Of a stretch of DNA of 64,000 bases, positions 32,937 through 46,628 are shown piece after piece. The number at the start of each line of letters is the position of its first letter. The stretch's first letter is position 1. The DNA is taken from positions 13,633,817 through 13,697,816 of the forward strand of contig NC_090699.1 in assembly GCF_040954835.1 (NCBI RefSeq), given 5' to 3'. The stretch is from Lepisosteus oculatus (taxonomy: Eukaryota; Chordata; Actinopteri; Semionotiformes; Lepisosteidae). The position numbers were made by a program, and so were the translations under genes. A model generated the notes under the pieces. The model worked only from the letters and a program-made list of their open reading frames with translations, had not been told where the DNA came from and ran no database searches.

Positions 32937-33766
32937 CTCCGCCCTCGCCCCGCAGGCCCACAGTCGGCCCGAGAGGGGGCGCCCTCGCCCCGCAGTCCCA
33001 CAGTCGGCCCGAGAGGGGGCGCCCTCGCCCCGCAGGCCCACAGTCGGCCCGAGAGGGGGCGCCCTCGCCCCGCAGGCCCACAGTCGGCCCGAGAGGGGGC
33101 GCCCTCGCCCCGCAGGCCCACAGTCGGCCCGAGAGGGGGCGCCCTCCCGCCGCAGGCCCACAGTCGGCCCGAGAGGGGGCGCCCTCGCCCCGCAGGCCCA
33201 CAGTCGGCCCGAGAGGGGGCGCCCTCCCGCCGCAGGCCCACAGTCGGCCCGAGAGGGGGCGCCCTCCCGCCGCAGTCCCACAGTCGGCCCGAGAGGGGGC
33301 GCCCTCGCCCCGCAGGCCCACAGTCGGCCCGAGAGGGGGCGCCCTCCCGCCGCAGGCCCACAGTCGGCCCGAGAGGGGGCGCCCTCCCGCCGCAGGCCCA
33401 CAGTCGGCCCGAGAGGGGGCGCCCTCCCGCCGCAGGCCCACAGTCGGCCCGAGAGGGGGCGCCCTCGCCCCGCAGCCCCACAGTCGGCCCGAGAGGGGGC
33501 GCCCTCGCCCCGCAGGCCCACAGTCGGCCCGAGAGGGGGCGCTCTCCCGCCGCAGTCCCACAGTCGGCCCGAGAGGGGGCGCCCTCGCCCCGCAGGCCCA
33601 CAGTCGGCCCGAGAGGGGGCGCCCTCCCGCCGCAGGCCCACAGTCGGCCCGAGAGGGGGCGCCCTCGCCCCGCAGGCCCACAGTCGGCCCGAGAGGGGGC
33701 GCCCTCGCCCCGCAGGCCCACAGTCGGCCCGAGAGGGGGCGCCCTCGCCCCGCAGGCCCACAGTCT
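32937..33766 (+). repeat. Strictly 40-bp GC-rich array with CTCF-like cores
   Basis: 20 units of GGCCCGAGAGGGGGCGCCCT + CGCCCCGCAGGCCCACAGTC with no indels: GAGAGGGGGC recurs every 40 bp from 32971 to 33731. The main variants are CGCCCC/CCGCCG and CAGGCCC/CAGTCCC/CAGCCCC. Each unit has about five CpGs and the core CCGAGAGGGGGCGC, which resembles the CTCF consensus CCASYAGRKGGCRS. It lies between CARMIL3 and the ABHD4 3' end. Confidence 0.97.
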
Positions 33767-33959
33767 TACCTCTCTGTCTCCCTGTCTCTCTGTCTCTCTG
33801 ACGCGTGACACAGAAGCTAATGTAAGCTGTTCTGCTAAGTCATATCTGTGAACCCTGAGCCTGTCTCTGTCCTGGGATCTCCAGGACAGGACAGGACAGG
33901 ACAGGACAGGCCGGTACCTCAGGGAACACGAAGGAGGAGACAGGAGGCCACTGTCTTCA

Positions 33960-34855
33960 AACATAGAAAACTTTACTGAGAGGAAGATTATAAAATCACA
34001 TCGGTGTCAGTCCTGGTCTGGAGACAGGAGCAAGGAGAGGGGGGGGGAGAGAGTAGAGAGAGAGGAGGAGGAGGAGAGAGGGGGAGATGGGAGGAAGACA
34101 TTCAGGAACAGAGAGGGGGAGACAGGAGGAAGACAGACAGGGAGAGAGAGACAGAGAGAGACAGAGAGAGAGGGGGAGACGGGAGGAAGACAGACAGGGA
34201 GACGGAGAGAGAGAGAGAGGGGGAGACGGAAGGAAGACAGACAGGGAGACAGAGAGAGAGAGGGGGAGACGGGAGGAAGACAGACAGGGAGACAGAGAGA
34301 GAGAGAGGGGTAGACGGGAGGAAGGCAGACAAGGAGAGAGAGACAGAGAGAGAGGGGGAGACGGGAGGAAGGCAGACAAGGAGAGAGAGACAGAGAGAGA
34401 GGGGGAGATGGGAGGAAGGCAGACAAGGAGAGAGAGACAGAGAGAGAGGGGGAGATGGGAGGAAGGCAGACAGGGAGAGAGAGACAGAGAGACAGAGAGA
34501 GAGAGGGGGAGAGACAGGAGGAAGACAGACAGGGAGAGAGAGAGGGGGAGACGGGAGCGAGAGGAGGGATCGGGGAGATGGAGGAGAGGCAGGCAGGCTG
34601 TGACCCTGGTCCAGCTGGGTCACCAGAGCCCCTCGCCCTGGGTCCTGTCCTGGGCTCTGCCGGGCCGGTCCTGCTCCTCCGCGCTCCGCGGGGTGAACCG
34701 CCCGGCTCGCTCCCGGACGGGAGCTCGCTCCTCTTCCTGGGAACGGCCCGTCGGGCTGCGGGGATGGAGGGCCGGGGGCCCCGATCTCAGGCCGGGGCCA
34801 TCTGAGAGCCGAGGCGCAGCGACTCGAACCCGCCCCCGCCTCGGGAGCCCGGCCG
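33960..34855 (-). other. abhd4: Probable ABHD4 3' UTR with CU-rich tandem repeat
   Basis: Sequence after the ABHD4 stop (34856). 34030-34590 is a purine-rich plus-strand array of about 38-50-bp units (GGGGGAGACGGGAGGAAGAC + AGACAGGGAGAGAGAGACAG), so the mRNA would be CU-rich. The first candidate poly(A) signal on the gene strand is the variant AGTAAA (plus-strand TTTACT, 33972-33977). The 3' end is inferred, not shown. Confidence 0.5.
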
Positions 34856-37800
34856 TCAGTCCACACTGCTGCAGATCTTCTCCACCGTGCGGTTGAAGTC
34901 CTCGGGCTGGTCAGCGTACACGTGGTGAGAGGCTCCCTCGATCACCTGGGAGACAGGGGAGGGATTAATGTACCTGTCTCTCTGCACGATTGTGTATCTG
35001 TGTGTCTCTGTGCGTCCTGCTGTTTGTGTGTGTGTGTCTCTGTGCGTCCTGCTGTCTGTGTGTCTCTGAGTGTCTCTGTGCGTCCTGCTGTCTGTGTGTC
35101 TCTGAGTGTCTCTGTGCGTCCTGCTGTCTGTGTGTCTCTGAGTGTCTCTGTGCGTCCTGCTGTCTGTGTGTGTGTGAGTGTCTCTGTGCGTCCTGCTGTC
35201 TGTGTGTGTGTGAGTGTCTCTGTGCGTCCTGCTGTCTGTGTGTGTGTGAGTGTCTCTGTGCGTCCTGCTGTCTGTGTGTGTGTGTGTGTCTCTGTGCGTC
35301 CTGCTGTCTGTGTGTGTGTGTGTGTCTCTGTGCGTCCTGCTGTCTGTGTGTGTGTGTGTGTCTCTGTGCGTCCTGCTGTCTGTGTGTGTGTGTCTCTGTG
35401 CGTCCTGCTGTCTGTGTGTCTCTGAGTGTCTCTGTGCGTCCTGCTGTCTGTGTGTCTCTGAGTGTCTCTGTGCGTCCTGCTGTCTGTGTGTGTGTGTCTC
35501 TGTGCGTCCTGCTGTCTGTGTGTCTCTGAGTGTCTCTGTGCGTCCTGCTGTCTGTGTGTGTGTGTCTCTGTGCGTCCTGCTGTCTGTGTGTCTCTGAGTG
35601 TCTCTGTGCGTCCTGCTGTCTGTGTGTGTGTGTCTCTGTGCGTCCTGCTGTCTGTGTGTCTCTGAGTGTCTCTGTGCGTCCTGCTGTCTGTGTGCGTGTG
35701 TCTCTGTGCGTCCTGCTGTCTGTGTGCGTTTCTTTGTGCGTCCTGCTGTCTGTGCGTGTGTGTCTCTGTGGCTGTGTGTCTCCGTCAGACTCACCACTGT
35801 CTGTGTGAAGCTCCCGGGTCTCAGCTGTTTCACTCTCTCCCCAGTGTTGAAGTCAACCCAGGACTGAGCTCCGTACACAAGAGACACGGGCAGCGTGGGG
35901 GACAGCTGGGTCACTCTGGGAAGCATGGGCCTCTTCGCCCACCCCAGAGACTGAGACAAGGCCTTGAACCCTACCTCACCACTGGAGAGAGAGAGGGGTT
36001 CATACAGACACACTGACTGACTGGACACTCCAGTACATTAACACTGCACTGAGAGAGAGGGGTTCATACAGACACACTGACTGACTGGACACTCCAGTAC
36101 ATTAACACTGCACTGAGAGAGAGGGGTTCATACAGACACACTGACTGACTGGACACTCCAGTACATTAACACTGCACTGAGAGAGAGGGGTTCATACAGA
36201 CACACTGACTGGACACTCCAGTACATTAACACTGCACTGAGAGAGAGGGGTTCATACAGACACACTGACTGACCGGACACTCCAGTACATTAACACTGCA
36301 CTGAGAGAGAGGGGTTCATACAGACACACTGACTGACTGGACACTCCAGTACATTAACACTGCACTGAGAGAGAGAGGGGTTCATACAGACACACTGACT
36401 GACTGGACACTCCAGTACATTAACACTGCACTGAGAGAGAGGGCTTCATACAAACACACTGACTGACTGGACACTCCAGTACATTAACACTGCACTGAGA
36501 GAGAGGGGTTCATACAGACACACTGACTGACTGGACACTCCAGTACATTAACACTGCACTGAGAGAGAGGGGTTCATACAGACACACTGACTGACTGGAC
36601 ACTCCAGTACATTAACACTGCACTGAGAGAGAGGGGTTCATACAGACACACTGGCTGGACACTCCAGTACATGAACACTGCACTGAGAGAGAGGGGTTCA
36701 TACAGACACACTGACTGGACACTCCAGTACATTAACACTGCACTGAGAGAGAGGGGTTCATACAGACACACTGACTGACTGGACACTCCAGTACATTAAC
36801 ACTGCACTGAGAGAGGGGTTCATACAGACACACTGACTGGACACTCCAGTACATTAACACTGCACTGAGAGAGAGGGGTTCATACAGACACACTGACTGA
36901 CTGGACACTCCAGTACATTAACACTGCACTGAGAGAGAGGGGTTCATACAGACACACTGACTGGACACTCTAGTACATTAACACTGCACTGAGAGAGAGG
37001 GGTTCATACAGACACACTGACTGACTGGACACTCCAGTACATTAACACTGCACTGAGAGAGAGGGGTTCATACAGACACACTGACTGACTGGACACTCCA
37101 GTACATTAACACTGCACTGAGAGAGGGGGGTTCATACAGACACACTGACTGACTGGACACTCCAGTACATTAACACTGCACTGAGAGAGAGGGGTTCATA
37201 CAGACACACTGACTGACTGGACACTCCAGTACATTAACACTGCACTGAGAGAGAGGGGTTCATACAGACACACTGACTGACTGGACACTCCAGTACATTA
37301 ACACTGCACTGAGAGAGAGGGGTTCATACAGACACACTGACTGGACACTCCAGTACATTAACACTGCACTGAGAGAGAGGGGTTCATACAGACACACTGA
37401 CTGACTGGACACTCCAGTACATTAACACTGCACTGAGAGAGAGGGGTTCATACAGACACACTGACTGACTGGACACTCCAGTACATTAACACTGCACTGA
37501 GAGAGAGGGGTTCATACAGACACACTGACTGACTGGACACTCCAGTACATTAACACTGCACTGAGAGAGAGGGGTTCATACAGACACACTGGCTGGACAC
37601 TCCAGTACATGAACACTGCACTGAGAGAGAGGGGTTCATACAGACACACTGACTGACTGGACACTCCAGTACATTAACACTGCACTGAGAGAGAGGGGTT
37701 CATACAGACACACTGACTGACTGGACACTCCAGTACATTAACACTGCACTGAGAGAGAGGGGTTCATACAGACACACTGACTGACTGGACACTCCAGTAC

Positions 37801-39735
37801 ATTAACACTGCACTGAGAGAGAGGGGTTCATACAGACACACTGACTGACTGGACACTCCAGTACATTAACACTGCACTGAGAGAGAGGGGTTCATACAGA
37901 CACACTGACTGACTGGACACTCCAGTACATTAACACTGCTCTGAGAGAGAGGGGTTCATACAGACACACTGACTGGACAGTAGAGTACATGAACACTGGT
38001 CCAGGCAGCAGTCGGTCAGTGTACCTGGGACTCTGAGCGTTGCAGTGGTAGATGTAGTCAGTCATGGTGTCGTCGTCAAACAAATCCTCAAACTTCCTCT
38101 TGAAATCTGGGCGGAAGCGGTGTACTAACACTGGACCTGAGAGAGAGGAGAAGACACCTGGCGCTGTCAGACACACTCACACTCACACTCACACTCACAC
38201 TCACACTCACACTCACACTCACACTCACACTCACACTCACACTCACACTCACACTCACACTCACACTCACACTCACACACCTGGCGCTGTCAGACACACT
38301 CACACTCACACTCACACTCACACTCACACTCACACTCACACTCACACTCACACTCACACTCACACTCACACTCACACACCTGGCGCTGTCAGACACACTC
38401 ACACTCACACTCACACTCACACTCACATACACACACCTGGCGCTGTCAGACACACACTCACACACACACCTGGTGCTGTCAGACACACACACACACCTGG
38501 TGCTGTCAGACACACACACACACACCTGGCGCTGTCAGACACACTCACACTCACACACACACTCACACTCACACTCACACTCACACTCACACTCACACTC
38601 ACACTCACACTCACACACCTGGCGCTGTCAGACACACTCACACTCACACTCACACTCACATACACACACCTGGCGCTGTCAGACACACACTCACACACAC
38701 ACCTGGTGCTGTCAGACACACACACACACCTGGTGCTGTCAGACACACACACACACACCTGGCGCTGTCAGACAAACACACACACCTGGCGCTGTCAGAC
38801 AAACACACACTCACACACACACCTGGCGCTGTCAGACACACACACACTCACACACCTGGCGCTGTCAGACACACACACACTCACACACCTGGCGCTGTCA
38901 GACACACACACACACACACACACCTGGCGCTGTCAGACACACACACACACTCACACTCACACTCACACTCACACTCACACTCACACTCACACTCACACTC
39001 ACACTCACACTCACACTCACACTCACACTCACACACCTGGCGCTGTCAGACACACTCACACTCACACTCACACTCACACTCACATACACACACCTGGCGC
39101 TGTCAGACACACACTCACACACACACCTGGTGCTGTCAGACACACACACACACCTGGTGCTGTCAGACACACACACACACACCTGGCGCTGTCAGACACA
39201 CTCACACTCACACACACACTCACACTCACACTCACACTCACACTCACACTCACACACCTGGCGCTGTCAGACACACTCACACTCACACTCACACTCACAT
39301 ACACACACCTGGCGCTGTCAGACACACACTCACACACACACCTGGTGCTGTCAGACACACACACACACCTGGTGCTGTCAGACACACACACACACACCTG
39401 GCGCTGTCAGACAAACACACACACCTGGCGCTGTCAGACAAACACACACTCACACACACACCTGGCGCTGTCAGACACACACACACTCACACACCTGGCG
39501 CTGTCAGACACACACACACTCACACACCTGGCGCTGTCAGACACACACACACACACACACACCTGGCGCTGTCAGACACACACTCTCTCACACACCTGGC
39601 GCTGTCAGACACACACTCTCTCACACACCTGGCGCTGTCAGACACACACACTCTCACACACCTGGCGCTGTCAGACACACACACACTCACACACCTGGCG
39701 CTGTCAGAAAAACACACACACACCTGGCGCTGTCA

Positions 39736-39778
<43 letters not shown>

Positions 39779-42336
39779 GGCGCTGTCAGACACACACACA
39801 CACACACACCTGGCGCTGTCAGACACACACACACACACACACCTGGCGCTGTCAGACAAACACACACTCACACACCTGGCGCTGTCAGACAAACACACAC
39901 TCACACACCTGGCGCTGTCAGACACACACACACACACACACACCTGGCGCTGTCAGACACACACACACACACCTGGCGCTGTCAGACAAACACACACTCA
40001 CACACCTGGCGCTGTCAGACACACACACACACACACACACACCTGGCGCTGTCAGACACACACACACACACACACCTGGCGCTGTCAGACAAACACACAC
40101 TCACACACCTGGCACTGTCAGACACACACACACACACACACACCTGGCGCTGTCAGACACACACACACACACACACACCTGGCGCTGTCAGACAAACACA
40201 CACTCACACACCTGGCGCTGTCAGACACACACACACACACACACACCTGGCGCTGTCAGACACACACACACACACACACCTGGCGCTGTCAGACACACAC
40301 ACACACACACACCTGGCGCTGTCAGACAAACACACACTCACACACCTGGCGCTGTCAGACAAACACACACTCACACACCTGGCGCTGTCAGACAAACACA
40401 CACTCACACACCTGGCGCTGTCAGACACACACACACACACACACACCTGGCGCTGTCAGACACACACACACACACCTGGCGCTGTCAGACAAACACACAC
40501 TCACACACCTGGCGCTGTCAGACACACACACACACACACACACACCTGGCGCTGTCAGACACACACACACACACACACCTGGCGCTGTCAGACAAACACA
40601 CACTCACACACCTGGCGCTGTCAGACACACACACACACACACACACCTGGCGCTGTCAGACACACACACACTCACACACCTGGCGCTGTCAGACACACAC
40701 ACACACACACACACCTGGCGCTGTCAGACACACACACACACACCTGGCGCTGTCAGACAAACACACACTCACACACCTGGCGCTGTCAGACACACACACA
40801 CACACACACACACACCTGGCGCTGTCAGACACACACACACACACACACCTGGCGCTGTCAGACAAACACACACTCACACACCTGGCGCTGTCAGACACAC
40901 ACACACACACACACACCTGGCGCTGTCAGACACACACACACACACACACACACCTGGCGCTGTCAGACAAACACACACTCACACACCTGGCGCTGTCAGA
41001 CAAACACACACTCACACACCTGGCGCTGTCAGACAAACACACACTCACACACACACCTGGCGCTGTCAGACAAACACACACTCACACACACACCTGGCGC
41101 TGTCAGACACACACACACTCACACACACACCTGGCGCTGTCAGACACACACACACTCTCTCACACACCTGGCGCTGTCAGAAACACACACACACACACAC
41201 ACCTGGCGCTGTCAGACACACACACACACCTGGCGCTGTCAGACACACACACACACTCACACACACACTCACACACCTGGCGCTGTCAGACAAACACACA
41301 CTCACACACACACACACACACCTGGCGCTGTCAGACAAACACACACTCACACACTCACACACTCACACACTCACACTCACATACACACACCTGGCGCTGT
41401 CAGACACACACTCACACACACACCTGGCGCTGTCAGACACTCACACTCACACTCACACTCACACTCACACACCTGGTGCTGTCAGACACACACTCACACC
41501 TGGCGCTGTCAGACAAACACACACTCACACACACACCTGGCGCTGTCAGACAAACACACACACACTCACCTGGCGCTGTCAGACAAACACACACTCACAC
41601 ACATGGCGCTGTCAGACACACACTCACACCTGGCGCTGTCAGACACACACACACACACCTGGCGCTGTCAGACACACACACACACACACACCTGGCGCTG
41701 TCAGACAAACACACACTCACACACACACACCTGGCGCTGTCAGACAAACACACACTCACACACCTGGCGCTGTCAGACACACACACACTCACACACCTGG
41801 CGCTGTCAGACACACACACACACACACACACCTGGCGCTGTCAGACAAACACACACTCACACACACACACCTGGCGCTGTCAGACAAACACACACTCACA
41901 CACCTGGCGCTGTCAGACACACACACACTCACACACCTGGCGCTGTCAGACACACACACACACACACACACCTGGCGCTGTCAGACACACACACACACAC
42001 ACACCTGGCGCTGTCAGACACACACACACACCTGGCGCTGTCAGACAAACACACACTCACACACCTGGCGCTGTCAGACACACACACACTCACACACCTG
42101 GCGCTGTCAGACACACACACACACACACACCTGGCGCTGTCAGACACACACACACACACACACACCTGGCGCTGTCAGACAAACACACACTCACACACCT
42201 GGCGCTGTCAGACACACACTCTCTCACACACCTGGCGCTGTCAGACACACACTCTCTCACACACCTGGCGCTGTCAGACACACACACACCCACACCTGGC
42301 GCTGTCAGAAAAACACACACACACCTGGCGCTGTCA

Positions 42337-42375
<39 letters not shown>

Positions 42376-42385
42376 GGCGCTGTCA

Positions 42386-42418
<33 letters not shown>

Positions 42419-43344
42419 GGCGCTGTCAGACACACACACACACACACACCTGGCGCTGTCAGACACAAACACACACACACACCTGGCGCTGTCAGACAAA
42501 CACACACTCACACACCTGGCGCTGTCAGACAAACACACACTCACACACCTGGCGCTGTCAGACACACACACACACACACCTGGCGCTGTCAGACACACAC
42601 ACACACACACACCTGGCGCTGTCAGACACACACACACACACACCTGGCGCTGTCAGACAAACACACACTCACACACCTGGCGCTGTCAGACAAACACACA
42701 CTCACACACCTGGCGCTGTCAGACAAACACACACACACACACCTGGCGCTGTCAGACACACACACACACACACCTGGCGCTGTCAGACACACACACACAC
42801 ACACACACACCTGGCGCTGTCAGACACACACACACACACACACCTGGCGCTGTCAGACACAAACACACACACACACCTGGCGCTGTCAGACAAACACACA
42901 CTCACACACCTGGCGCTGTCAGACAAACACACACTCACACACCTGGCGCTGTCAGACACACACACACACACACCTGGCGCTGTCAGACACACACACACAC
43001 ACACCTGGCGCTGTCAGACAAACACACACTCACACACCTGGCGCTGTCAGACAAACACACACTCACACACCTGGCGCTGTCAGACAAACACACACACACA
43101 CACCTGGCGCTGTCAGACACACACACACACACACCTGGCGCTGTCAGACACACACACACACACACACACACCTGGCGCTGTCAGACAAACACACACTCAC
43201 ACACACACCTGGCGCTGTCAGACAAACACACACTCACACACATGGCGCTGTCAGACACACACTCACACCTGGCGCTGTCAGACACACACACACACACACA
43301 CCTGGCGCTGTCAGACACACACACACACACACCTGGCGCTGTCA

Positions 43345-43377
<33 letters not shown>

Positions 43378-43991
43378 GGCGCTGTCAGACAAACACACAC
43401 TCACACACACACACCTGGCGCTGTCAGACAAACACACACTCACACACCTGGCGCTGTCAGACACACACACACTCACACACCTGGCGCTGTCAGACACACA
43501 CACACACACACACACACCTGGCGCTGTCAGACAAACACACACTCACACACACCTGGCGCTGTCAGACAAACACACACTCACACACCTGGCGCTGTCAGAC
43601 ACACACACACACACACACCTGGCGCTGTCAGACAAACACACACTCACACACCTGGCGCTGTCAGACACACACACACTCACACACCTGGCGCTGTCAGACA
43701 CACACACACACACACACACCTGGCGCTGTCAGACACACACACACACACACACCTGGCGCTGTCAGACACACACACACACACACCTGGCGCTGTCAGACAA
43801 ACACACACTCACACACCTGGCGCTGTCAGACACACACTCTCTCACACACCTGGCGCTGTCAGACACACACTCTCTCACACACCTGGCGCTGTCAGACACA
43901 CACACACCCACACCTGGCGCTGTCAGAAAAACACACACACACCTGGCGCTGTCAGACACACACACACACACACACACACCTGGCGCTGTCA

Positions 43992-44024
<33 letters not shown>

Positions 44025-44729
44025 GGCGCTGTCAGACACACACACACACACACACCTGGCGCTGTCAGACACACACACACACACACACCTGGCGCTGTCA
44101 GACAAACACACACTCACACACCTGGCGCTGTCAGACAAACACACACTCACACACCTGGCGCTGTCAGACAAACACACACTCACACACCTGGCGCTGTCAG
44201 ACAAACACACACACACACACCTGGCGCTGTCAGACAAACACACACTCACACACCTGGCGCTGTCAGACAAACACACACTCACACACACCTGGCGCTGTCA
44301 GACAAACACACACTCACACACCTGGCGCTGTCAGACACACACACACTCACACACCTGGCGCTGTCAGACACACACACACTCACACACCTGGCGCTGTCAG
44401 ACACACACACACACACACACACCTGGCGCTGTCAGACACACACACACACACACACCTGGCGCTGTCAGACACACACACACACACACCTGGCGCTGTCAGA
44501 CAAACACACACTCACACACCTGGCGCTGTCAGACACACACTCTCTCACACACCTGGCGCTGTCAGACACACACTCTCTCACACACCTGGCGCTGTCAGAC
44601 ACACACTCTCTCACACACCTGGCGCTGTCAGACACACACACACCCACACCTGGCGCTGTCAGAAAAACACACACACACCTGGCGCTGTCAGACACACACA
44701 CACACACACACACACACCTGGCGCTGTCA

Positions 44730-44762
<33 letters not shown>

Positions 44763-46589
44763 GGCGCTGTCAGACACACACACACACACACACCTGGCGC
44801 TGTCAGACACACACACACACACACACCTGGCGCTGTCAGACAAACACACACTCACACACCTGGCGCTGTCAGACAAACACACACTCACACACCTGGCGCT
44901 GTCAGACAAACACACACTCACACACCTGGCGCTGTCAGACAAACACACACACACACACCTGGCGCTGTCAGACAAACACACACTCACACACCTGGCGCTG
45001 TCAGACAAACACACACACACACACACCTGGCGCTGTCAGACACACACACACACACACACCTGGCGCTGTCAGACAAACACACACTCACACACCTGGCGCT
45101 GTCAGACAAACACACACTCACACACACCTGGCGCTGTCAGACACACACACACTCACACACACACCTGGCGCTGTCAGACACACACACACACCTGGCGCTG
45201 TCAGACAAACACACACTCACACCTGGCGCTGTCAGACAAACACACACTCACACCTGGCGCTGTCAGACAAACACACACTCACACACACACCTGGCGCTGT
45301 CAGACACACACACACACACACACCTGGCGCTGTCAGACACACACACACACACACACACACCTGGCGCTGTCAGACACACACACACACACACACCTGGCGC
45401 TGTCAGACACACACACACACACACACCTGGCGCTGTCAGACACACACACACTCACACACACACTCACACACCTGGCGCTGTCAGACAAACACACACTCAC
45501 ACACACACACACACACACCTGGCGCTGTCAGACAAACACTCACACTCACACTCACACTCACACTCACACTCACACTCACACTCACACACCTGGCGCTGTC
45601 AGACACACACTCACACACACACCTGGCGCTGTCAGACACTCACACTCACACTCACACTCACACTCACACTCACACTCACACTCACACTCACACTCACACT
45701 CACACTCACACACCTGGCGCTGTCAGACACACACTCACACACACACCTGGTGCTGTCAGACACACACTCACACCTGGCGCTGTCAGACAAACACACACTC
45801 ACACACACACCTGGCGCTGTCAGACAAACACACACACACTCACCTGGCGCTGTCAGACAAACACACACTCACACACCTGGCGCTGTCAGACACACACTCA
45901 CACCTGGCGCTGTCAGACACACACACACACACACAGACCTGGCGCTGTCAGACACACACACACACACACCTGGCGCTGTCAGACACACACATACACACAC
46001 ACACACACCCTGGCGCTGTCAGACAAACACACACTCACACACACACACCTGGCGCTGTCAGACACACACACACTCACACACCTGGCGCTGTCAGACACAC
46101 ACACACTCACACACCTGGCGCTGTCAGACACACACACACTCACACACCTGGCGCTGTCAGACACACACACACACACACACACCTGGCGCTGTCAGACACA
46201 CACACACACACACACACCTGGCGCTGTCAGACACACACACACACACACACACCTGGCGCTGTCAGACACACACACACACACACACCTGGCGCTGTCAGAC
46301 ACACACACACACACACACACACCTGGCGCTGTCAGACACACACTCTCTCACACACCTGGCGCTGTCAGACACACACACACTCTCTCACACACCTGGCGCT
46401 GTCAGACACACACACACTCTCTCACACACCTGGCGCTGTCAGACACACACACACTCTCTCACACACCTGGCGCTGTCAGACACACACACACTCTCTCACA
46501 CACCTGGCGCTGTCAGACACACACACACTCTCTCACACACCTGGCGCTGTCAGACACACACACACTCTCTCACACACCTGGCGCTGTCA

Positions 46590-46628
<39 letters not shown>

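Noticed and set aside
32273..33964. Long Gly/Arg/Pro-rich frames on both strands over the 40-bp array
   Set aside because: They are open in several frames on both strands, low complexity and repeat-driven. No start context or splice link to a gene was seen.
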